Program-made: the position numbers and the translations under genes
DNA from: an uncultured Lachnospiraceae bacterium
GTDB taxonomy: Bacteria > Bacillota > Clostridia > Lachnospirales > Lachnospiraceae
Length of the DNA: 18,816 nucleotides
Assembly (NCBI GenBank): GCA_910585555.1
Contig: CAJUFU010000062.1
Span: 1-18,816 of the forward strand
Direction: 5' to 3'
In this document: positions 13,309-18,816 of the stretch, piece by piece
Layout of the letters: each line of letters opens with the position of its first letter
Position numbering within the stretch: the stretch's first letter is position 1
The notes under the pieces: generated by a model
Told to the model about the DNA's origin: nothing
Database searches by the model: none
The model's input: the letters and a program-made list of their open reading frames with translations, nothing else

Positions 13309-13413
13309 AGTGGAAAAACAAAATCTGCGTGCTTTTAAAGTAGAAATAAGGTAGCTGTATGCAGGCGTCTCCAAGTAAAATGAGAGAAAACAAGCCGCGG
13401 GGGGACAACTGAT

Positions 13414-14256
13414 ATGGCAGCAGAATATAAGGAAAATGTGGAAACAAAAGTTGACAAGAACTGGATTCGGTGTAAAGGAAACTGCTTTCGGACGGTGGAA
13501 GGGGAAAGCAGACGTTGTGAATCTTACGGACAGCATGGGTGGTGCTGTAATTACATGGTAAATCAAAATCTGCCCGTACCAGAGTTTTTCGAGGCCTGCG
13601 ATCAAAGACGGGGACCGGGCGTGGAAATTTTATCGGTGACGGATGCCTCTTTTCGGGAATATGGACAGATTGTAGATGGGTATGACAAGGAAGAACTGCT
13701 CGCATTTTTGCGCAGCGAGATTGAGATTCCACAGAACATGGCTTATGTGCCCAAAGATGAGCGGTTGATGAGGCTTCCAATCGCAAAGGAGATTTCGGAA
13801 CGTTTCTACGGCGGTATGCCGGCGGCTTTGGGGTGGGTCAGCGGACATAACACGAAGCTGAACTGTCTGGAATATCACAGAGACAGTGAACTGAATCTGG
13901 GAACGGAAGACTTTATTTTACTACTTGGCAGGCGGACGCAGATGGAGACGGACCATACATTTGACACCAGCAAGGTGAAGGCGTTTCTGATACCGGCAGG
14001 CGTGATGGTGGAGATTTATGCCACAACCCTGCATTATGCGCCCTGCCAGGCGGATGCCCATGGGTTCCGGGTATTTGCCGTGCTGCCAGATGGAAGCAAT
14101 ACCAAGAAGCCGGAGATTAGGCCCATGAATGAGGAGGACAGGCTTTTGTTTGCAAAGAATAAGTGGCTGCTTGCCCATCCGGATTCGCAGGAGGCGGCGG
14201 CTGGCGCTTTTGTGGGGCTTAAGGGAATCAATATTGATATCAGTAAGAGCCTATGA
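13414..14256 (+). CDS. DUF4867 family protein
   Basis: The C-terminal part, about 210 residues, matches the DUF4867 family, a cupin-like protein found beside sugar-catabolism genes in Bacillota. Seen are PIAKEISERFYGGMPAALGW, LNCLEYHRDSELNLG, FDTSKVKAFLIPAG and EIYATTLHYAPC, with conserved Glu, His and Arg residues that could bind a metal or sugar. The function is unproven. From ATG 13414 (280 aa) there is an N-terminal extension of about 69 residues, rich in Cys and Trp (CKGNC, HGWCC), which I do not recognise. Alternative starts are ATG 13555 and GTG 13621. The latter has GGGGAC upstream and would give 211 aa, the usual family size, starting MEILSVTDASFREYG. The disputed 5' part contains three hairpins. 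Confidence 0.75.
   Translation: MAAEYKENVETKVDKNWIRCKGNCFRTVEGESRRCESYGQHGWCCNYMVNQNLPVPEFFEACDQRRGPGVEILSVTDASFREYGQIVDGYDKEELLAFLRSEIEIPQNMAYVPKDERLMRLPIAKEISERFYGGMPAALGWVSGHNTKLNCLEYHRDSELNLGTEDFILLLGRRTQMETDHTFDTSKVKAFLIPAGVMVEIYATTLHYAPCQADAHGFRVFAVLPDGSNTKKPEIRPMNEEDRLLFAKNKWLLAHPDSQEAAAGAFVGLKGINIDISKSL
13482..13620 (+). other. Three successive hairpins in the 5' part of the DUF4867 frame
   Basis: Three stems can be read. CTGCTTTC (13482-13489) pairs with GAAAGCAG (13504-13511). ACAGCA (13530-13535) pairs with TGCTGT (13543-13548). GCCCG (13572-13576) pairs with CGGGC (13616-13620). The last stem ends at the base before GTG 13621 and encloses the purine-rich site before it. A perfect TTGACA at 13451-13456 lies upstream, but no good -10 follows. 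If translation starts at GTG 13621, this would be a structured leader that hides the ribosome site. If it starts at 13414, the stems are inside coding sequence. Confidence 0.35.
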
Positions 14257-14314
14257 AGATGGAGTATGCTTAAGGCATCTTAACAAGCAAATTTTACTGA
14301 CAGGGAGGCTTTGT

Positions 14315-15031
14315 ATGAGTCAGAATGTTTTAGTGACAGGAACAGGAAGGGAAATGGCGCTGGGGTTTCAGTTTGTCCGCCGTTATCTGGAACAGGGGGA
14401 CGTGGTATTTGCCTGTGTCAGAAAACCATCAGAAGCACTGGAAAGGTTAAAGACTGCCTATGAAGGAACCCTTCATATCCTTACCATGGATATTTCGGAT
14501 ACGGTATCCGTCAAAGCGGCAGCCAGGGAAGTTTCCCTGGTGACCGATCATCTGGATTTGCTGATCAATAACGCCGTGACAACGGCGCCGGACTGTATGA
14601 AAGATGTACTGGAAGCAGACCCGGATAATTTTGCCCCGGCCATGAATGTGGGTGCGGCGGGAGCGCTTCGTGTGATTCAGGCTTTTTATCCCTTTTTGAA
14701 AAAGAGCGGCAAGATGGCGCTGGTAGTCAATATTTCTTCCGAAGCCGGCAGTATTGGGGCTTGTTACCGCACCAATATGACAGATTATGCGATTACCAAG
14801 GCCGCGGTAAATGTGATTACCAAAACCTTGTGGAATGCGTGGAAAGAGGAGGAGAACTTGAATATCCTCTGCGTGCATCCGGGCTGGGTCAGGACCAATG
14901 CGGGAAACGCCCTGGCGCCTTTTGATTCTTATGAACAGGCGGAAACGCTCCGGCTGTTGTTTGAAAAGCGAAAGAATATAAAAGACGGGGATATTTTTCT
15001 GACTTATGCCGGCGAAGTGTATCCTTGGTAA
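14315..15031 (+). CDS. Short-chain dehydrogenase/reductase (SDR)
   Basis: The 238-aa NAD(P)-dependent oxidoreductase has a classical SDR layout. The cofactor-binding turn VLVTGTGREMALG is at residues 5-17, the LDLLINNAVT segment (the NNAG-like motif) at about 84-93, and the catalytic Ser sits in VVNISSEAG. Tyr158 and Lys162 lie in DYAITKAA, and HPGWVRTNAG follows. The glycine motif is looser than TGxxxGxG because Glu sits where the middle glycine is expected, so the cofactor loop may be slightly longer. The substrate is unknown. From the neighbours a sugar or polyol is plausible. ATG 14315 has AGGGAGG (14302-14308) six bases upstream. Starts further upstream would run deep into the previous gene. 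It lies 58 bases after DUF4867. Confidence 0.92.
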   Translation: MSQNVLVTGTGREMALGFQFVRRYLEQGDVVFACVRKPSEALERLKTAYEGTLHILTMDISDTVSVKAAAREVSLVTDHLDLLINNAVTTAPDCMKDVLEADPDNFAPAMNVGAAGALRVIQAFYPFLKKSGKMALVVNISSEAGSIGACYRTNMTDYAITKAAVNVITKTLWNAWKEEENLNILCVHPGWVRTNAGNALAPFDSYEQAETLRLLFEKRKNIKDGDIFLTYAGEVYPW

Positions 15032-15092
15032 CGAACGGGTAGGTTGTCTCAACAAAATGGGATGCAAAGGAATCACGGAAGTGAGGTAAGAA

Positions 15093-16316
15093 ATGGAACA
15101 GTACATAAATAGAAAAGCAACTGCACACATCCGCGTAGTGGACGAACAGGGAAATGCATTAAAAAGTGCGGCATTTCAGGCTGAGTTGACGAAGCATGAT
15201 TTCTTGTTTGGATGCGGCGCCTTTGATGCGCTTCCTCTCACAAATGAGAAAAAAGGCGATGCGTTCTATGAAGAACGTATGCATAAATGGCTAAAATTAT
15301 ATAATTTCGGAACGATGTTCTTTTATTGGGGCGCATATGAGGAGCAGGAAAATGCACCGGCCTATGAAAGCCGCATGAATGCGTCCAGATATCTGAAAGA
15401 GCGGGGAAAAACGGTAAAAGGCCACCCTTTATGCTGGCATACGCTCTGCGCGGACTGGCTTATGAAATATGATAACAAGACGATTTTGGACAAGCAGCTT
15501 GAGAGAATCCACAGAGAGGTTACGGCTTTCGCCGGTGTGATTGATATGTGGGATGTGATCAATGAAGTGGTCATCATGCCTGCGTTTGACAAGTACGACA
15601 ATGGGATTACCAGAATCTGCAGGGAATATGGGCGGGTCAACCTGGTGAAAGAGGTTTTTGCAGCAGCCAGGGCAGCGAATCCGAAGGCGGTACTTTTGAT
15701 CAATGATTTTAACTTAAGTGACAGGTATGTCAGATTGATAGCCGATTGTCTTGAGGCGGGCGTGCAGATAGATGCCATTGGTCTGCAGACCCACCAGCAT
15801 CAGGGGTATATGGGAACAGAGAAGCTGGGAGAGATTATTGAGCGGTTTGCGGGATTTGGCCTGCCCTTGCATTTTACGGAAAATACCCTGGTGTCCGGTC
15901 ATATTATGCCGTCTCACATTGTGGATTTGAATGACTATCAGATTCCTGAATGGCCCACCACGATAGAGGGGGAGAGGCGTCAGGCGGAGGAGATGGAAGA
16001 TATGTATCGTTTCCTTTTTGCCAATCCTTTGGTGGAAGCGATTACCGGATGGGATTTCACGGATGGTGCGTGGCTTGGAGCGCCAAGCGGCGTATTGCGG
16101 ACAGATAACAGTGAGAAGCCGTCCTATCATATGCTGCAGGATTTAATCCACAGAGAGTGGCATACATCAGAAAAAATCCACACAGATGAAAACGGCATGG
16201 CAGTGCTTACCGGCTTTAAAGGGACTTATACCCTGACAGGAGAGAAAGCATGTGGAACCTTTCAGCTTGGCCAGGAGGGAGATTGTATTACTGTGACCTG
16301 TCTTCCTTCGAAATAG
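15093..16316 (+). CDS. GH10-family glycoside hydrolase (endo-xylanase-like), no signal peptide
   Basis: The 407-aa protein is a GH10 TIM barrel. The acid/base is Glu158 in WDVINEV. Substrate-site motifs GHPLCWHTL and NDFN are present, and the likely nucleophile is Glu263 in HFTENTLVSG, where canonical xylanases have ITELDV. The tail (TDENGMAVLTGFKGTYTLT) resembles the small C-terminal strand region of other GH10 proteins. There is no signal peptide or carbohydrate-binding module, so it should act in the cytosol on imported oligosaccharides. The altered nucleophile motif suggests a side branch of GH10 whose substrate may not be plain xylan. GAGGT at 15083-15087 supports ATG 15093. The 3' end overlaps the AraC gene on the other strand by 29 bases. 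It follows the SDR gene by 61 bases and probably shares its transcript. Confidence 0.9.
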   Translation: MEQYINRKATAHIRVVDEQGNALKSAAFQAELTKHDFLFGCGAFDALPLTNEKKGDAFYEERMHKWLKLYNFGTMFFYWGAYEEQENAPAYESRMNASRYLKERGKTVKGHPLCWHTLCADWLMKYDNKTILDKQLERIHREVTAFAGVIDMWDVINEVVIMPAFDKYDNGITRICREYGRVNLVKEVFAAARAANPKAVLLINDFNLSDRYVRLIADCLEAGVQIDAIGLQTHQHQGYMGTEKLGEIIERFAGFGLPLHFTENTLVSGHIMPSHIVDLNDYQIPEWPTTIEGERRQAEEMEDMYRFLFANPLVEAITGWDFTDGAWLGAPSGVLRTDNSEKPSYHMLQDLIHREWHTSEKIHTDENGMAVLTGFKGTYTLTGEKACGTFQLGQEGDCITVTCLPSK

Positions 16317-17172
16317 GCTGAATCATAGCCTCCCTAAATTCCGTAGGAGAAATCCCTTTTACCTTTTTAAAGGTACGGTTAAAGGAAGAAATGCTGGAGA
16401 ATCCGCATTCAATGGCAATATCAAGGATTCGCTTTTTGGGCCCCAGAAACAGGGTTTCCGCCCGGTTGATGCGTTCTCTGATGAGATAATCGATAAAGGT
16501 CATCTGGGTATAATCCTTAAATAAATGAGAGAAGTAGGATTTGCTGATACCCAGCTGATGGGCAACGAAATCCAGCGTCAGAGGCTCTGCGCAGTTCTGG
16601 GAAATATACAGGCAGGCTTCTGCCATCAGCTTGGAGGACTTGTATTGTGTCACGGTATACCCGGTGTTGTTGGCATTGCTTGAATGAATGCAGTACTGTC
16701 CAAATAAGGAAAAGAAAGTAAGCAAAAGAGAATAGGTATCCACCTCCACAAATGGATGTTCTGATTTATGAAGAACATCTATTTTTTTTAATGCCAGAAT
16801 CATCTTGTCGTTTTCCACATTGGAGGGGTCATAGGCACAATAGAGTGTCTTATAAAGAACCGGGAGTATGCGGTTAATATCGTTCATGACAGTGATCAGA
16901 TTGATGGGAAATTGAATGATCAGGAAGGAATCCTCCGATACATTTTCAACAGAATGCAGATCTCCCGGGTAGATAATGATGATGTCATTGGGTTTTAAGA
17001 CATATTTATTGAAATTGACGGTCGCAGTATTACCGTCCTGCAGACTTAAGAGGATTTCCGCATAAGGATGCCAGTGAATACTGTTGGCATAGTTGGCATC
17101 GATGTTTTTGGAAACGATAATTTTTCTGCCTTCCGCAAAGGACAGGTCTTCATAGTAATTGTCTAGTTGCAT
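16288..17172 (-). CDS. AraC family transcriptional regulator
   Basis: The protein has an N-terminal cupin-like sensor domain (WHPYAEILLSLQ, LKPNDIIIIYPGDLHSV) and a C-terminal double helix-turn-helix of about 100 residues. The latter comprises LTLDFVAHQLGISKSYFSHLFK, then ILDIAIECGFSSISSFNRTFKK and GISPTEFR. This layout is typical of sugar-responsive activators. I place the start at ATG 17172 (294 aa) because GGGAG (complement of 17183-17187) lies ten bases upstream. ATG 17193, 7 codons earlier, has no such site. It is divergent from the Gfo/Idh gene and overlaps the GH10 gene tail to tail, so it probably controls one or both. The sensor ligand is unknown and is presumably a sugar. Confidence 0.93.
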   Translation of the reverse strand: MQLDNYYEDLSFAEGRKIIVSKNIDANYANSIHWHPYAEILLSLQDGNTATVNFNKYVLKPNDIIIIYPGDLHSVENVSEDSFLIIQFPINLITVMNDINRILPVLYKTLYCAYDPSNVENDKMILALKKIDVLHKSEHPFVEVDTYSLLLTFFSLFGQYCIHSSNANNTGYTVTQYKSSKLMAEACLYISQNCAEPLTLDFVAHQLGISKSYFSHLFKDYTQMTFIDYLIRERINRAETLFLGPKKRILDIAIECGFSSISSFNRTFKKVKGISPTEFREAMIQPISKEDRSQ

Positions 17173-17228
17173 GTCAGCGAATCTCCCATACATTATGTAA
17201 ACCGCAATATTTTAACTACAGAAACAAA

Positions 17229-17266
17229 AATATAAACACTATTTGAGTATGTATAAAATATACATA
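17229..17266 (-). promoter_or_regulatory. Predicted AraC-gene promoter with palindrome over its -35 box
   Basis: On the minus strand, TTTATA (complement of 17252-17257) and TATATT (complement of 17229-17234) are 17 bases apart. A perfect 7-bp palindrome, TATGTAT (17248-17254) and ATACATA (17260-17266), overlaps the -35 box and is a candidate operator, possibly for autoregulation. The site lies in AT-rich DNA where chance matches are common. Confidence 0.4.
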
Positions 17267-17413
17267 AGTTTTTATAAAGAGTATCATTTCTAAATAAAAA
17301 AAGCAATATTATCTCTCCTCAAAAGCGCGATTTGGGAAAATATGCATAAAATTACCTGGATTTGGGGTCAAATTATAGAAAAAAAGCAAAATCTTCACAT
17401 ATAAAAAAGAGGA

Positions 17414-17448
17414 TATGCGAAACATTAACTATGCACATTTATTATAAT
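17414..17448 (+). promoter_or_regulatory. Predicted activator-dependent promoter of the Gfo/Idh gene
   Basis: A perfect -10 TATAAT is at 17443-17448, but no good -35 is seen, as in many AraC-activated promoters. Two TATGC half-sites, at 17414-17418 and 17430-17434, are 16 bases apart and cover the -35 region. A third lies at 17341-17345. Binding by the neighbouring AraC protein is an inference. Confidence 0.4.
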
Positions 17449-17470
17449 AAATTATAAGATTTGGAGAAAA

Positions 17471-17487
17471 GCTGAAATGTTTTCAGC
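17471..17487 (+). other. Short perfect hairpin in the Gfo/Idh leader
   Basis: GCTGAAA (17471-17477) and TTTCAGC (17481-17487) form a 7-bp stem with a 3-base loop, 20 bases before the start codon and just upstream of the ribosome site. It could be an operator or an mRNA 5' hairpin. There is no T-tract, so it is not a terminator. Confidence 0.4.
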
Positions 17488-17507
17488 AGATAATGGGAAG
17501 GTGACAA

Positions 17508-18659
17508 ATGCGTACTTATCAGATTGGCATATTGGGATGCGGCGTGATCAGCAGGACTTATCTTGCGGATATCCAATCCTTTTTTAAAGAACTTCATATT
17601 GCAGCCTGTGCAGATGTGAATCTTGAGCTGGCACAGAAGCTGGCGGATGAGTTTCAGATTGAAAAGGCATACACCACAGAAGAATTACTGCAGGATACGA
17701 AGATCGATATCATCATCAACCTGACGCCGCCGCAGTTTCATGTGGAGTTGAACAAACAGATCATTCGTGCCGGGAAGCATTTATTCAGTGAGAAGCCCTT
17801 TGCCCCGAATGTGAGCGCGGCAAGAGAGGTGTTGGAACTGGCGCAGGAGAAGAAGGTTCTAGTCGGCTGTGCACCGGACACCTTCCTTTCATCGGGACTG
17901 CAGAGTGTCCGTTATTATCTGGACAGCGGTTTGATTGGACAACCCTTCTTTGTGACGGCTAACATGACGACTTTTGGGGTGGAGACCTGGCATCCGAATC
18001 CGGCGCCTTTTTACAGGGAGGACAGCGGGCCCCTGTTTGATATGGGACCTTATTATGCTTCGGCCATCGTATCTCTGCTTGGCCCGGTGGAGAGCATTGG
18101 CGCATTCAGTGCAAAGGCGAATGAGACCAGACATATTTATACGGGAAAGAATGCGGGAACTGAGATTCCGGCAGAGTATCCAACCCACTATACGGCGATT
18201 CTCCGTTTAAGAAGCGGAGTGGTGGTGAACCTGAATATTAGTTTTGACATTTATAAATCGAACCTTCCCATGTTTGAAATCTATGGGGACGGCGGGACCT
18301 TAAGCTATCCGGATCCTAATTTCGGCGGCGGAACACCGAAAGTATATCGCAAGGAGCAGTATACCGATACGGTATTCCAGCAGTCCGAGGAGGCGATGGC
18401 AAGAAGGGAGAAGTTCTATGAACTTCCGGAGTTGTTTCCGAGGGTGAAGGACTATTCCAGGGGGATTGGTGTTTTAGACCTTGCCAATGCCATGGAGACT
18501 GGCGGAAAGAACCGGGCTGACGGAGAACTGATTCTTCATGTGACGGAGATTCTGCAGGGTATCCGGGAATCGGCGGCGACGGGAGCTTTCTATCAGATGG
18601 AGACAACCTGTGAAAGACCAAGCGCTTTAAATCCTGGAAGTTATGTTAACAGGATTTGA
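17508..18659 (+). CDS. Gfo/Idh/MocA family oxidoreductase
   Basis: The 383-aa NAD(P)-dependent dehydrogenase of sugars or sugar derivatives has an N-terminal Rossmann fold with GILGCGVISRTY at residues 7-18 and the EKPF motif with catalytic Lys96. The C-terminal alpha/beta substrate domain contains GPLFDMGPYYASAIVSLLG, where the conserved Asp and Tyr of the family lie. Members act on inositol, glucose derivatives and many uncommon sugars, and the exact substrate is not readable here. GGGAAGGTG at 17495-17503 gives ATG 17508. The gene is divergent from the AraC regulator and followed after 68 bases by a VOC gene in the same direction, so the pair probably forms an AraC-controlled operon. Confidence 0.94.
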   Translation: MRTYQIGILGCGVISRTYLADIQSFFKELHIAACADVNLELAQKLADEFQIEKAYTTEELLQDTKIDIIINLTPPQFHVELNKQIIRAGKHLFSEKPFAPNVSAAREVLELAQEKKVLVGCAPDTFLSSGLQSVRYYLDSGLIGQPFFVTANMTTFGVETWHPNPAPFYREDSGPLFDMGPYYASAIVSLLGPVESIGAFSAKANETRHIYTGKNAGTEIPAEYPTHYTAILRLRSGVVVNLNISFDIYKSNLPMFEIYGDGGTLSYPDPNFGGGTPKVYRKEQYTDTVFQQSEEAMARREKFYELPELFPRVKDYSRGIGVLDLANAMETGGKNRADGELILHVTEILQGIRESAATGAFYQMETTCERPSALNPGSYVNRI

Positions 18660-18727
18660 AAAGAAAGTGAGTCCTTGGAGAGGGACTATAAACACTACTA
18701 CTATTAGGAAAAGAGGAGAATGAAATT

Positions 18728-18816
18728 ATGGCAGGAGTAGTAGGAACACATCTTGTAGCCCAGGTAGGGTTTATTGTAAAAGATGTGGAGGAAACCCAGA
18801 AAAAGTGGGCAGAATT
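18728..18816 (+). CDS. VOC-like protein, 5' part; continues past window
   Basis: Only 29 codons are inside the window. They begin with a Met-Ala-Gly stretch and continue THLVAQVGFIVKDVEETQKKW, the usual first strand and helix of a VOC/glyoxalase-type module. GAGGAG at 18713-18718, nine bases before ATG 18728, is a strong ribosome site. VOC proteins next to Gfo/Idh dehydrogenases are often sugar epimerase or isomerase-like enzymes, so it may work in the same pathway, but the visible fragment cannot show this. Confidence 0.75.
   Translation, partial: MAGVVGTHLVAQVGFIVKDVEETQKKWAE

Noticed and set aside
13307..13786. Minus-strand frame of 159 codons near the DUF4867 start
   Set aside because: It runs through the terminator and antisense to DUF4867, its composition is unlike a real protein, and it has no ribosome site.
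17471..17487. Catabolite repression (cre) site
   Set aside because: TGAAATGTTTTCA is one base too short and lacks the central CG of the cre consensus.

Overview
The window looks like chromosomal DNA of a low- to mid-GC Gram-positive anaerobe of the Clostridia, most likely a gut Lachnospiraceae. This is an inference from several features: strong Shine-Dalgarno sites, a TPP riboswitch on an ECF-type thiamine transporter, a cysteine T-box, the cysS-mrnC-rlmB gene order, a class A penicillin-binding protein with a Cys-rich C-terminal region, and small coiled-coil proteins of a kind common in that family. I see no phage, insertion sequence, integrase or CRISPR array.

Region 1 (1-1384) holds the 3' end of tRNA-Thr(GGT), a TPP riboswitch with its own terminator, thiT, and then about 440 bases without a protein gene. 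That gap contains a good promoter, a series of hairpins and an intrinsic terminator, which together look like an independent RNA gene of about 200 nt. A complete tRNA-Val(GAC) follows on the minus strand.

Region 2 (1437-6752) is a cysteine/translation operon. A strong promoter drives a T-box leader with a TGC specifier, then cysE (serine acetyltransferase), cysS (cysteinyl-tRNA synthetase), mrnC (mini-RNase III, 23S rRNA maturation), rlmB (23S rRNA 2'-O-methyltransferase), and a membrane-anchored SGNH hydrolase flanked by Ser-Gly-Asn repeats. Uncharged tRNA-Cys should relieve termination and raise both cysteine synthesis and tRNA charging. The downstream genes overlap or lie close and probably share this control.

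Region 3 (6755-13308) holds housekeeping and stand-alone genes. These are a small coiled-coil protein with its own promoter, a convergent class A PBP, a YigZ/IMPACT protein, the magnesium channel MgtE, a flavin-reductase-like protein and a VOC protein, ending in a terminator.

Region 4 (13414-18816) looks like a carbohydrate locus. It has a DUF4867 protein, an SDR oxidoreductase, a signal-less GH10-type glycoside hydrolase, an AraC regulator that overlaps the GH10 gene tail to tail, a divergent Gfo/Idh/MocA dehydrogenase, and the start of another VOC protein. The AT-rich region between the AraC and Gfo/Idh genes carries a palindrome and repeated half-sites suitable for regulator binding. The substrate cannot be read from the sequence.

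The best candidates for something undescribed are the structured RNA at about 938-1140, the SGN-repeat SGNH protein, and the hairpin-rich 5' part of the DUF4867 gene.
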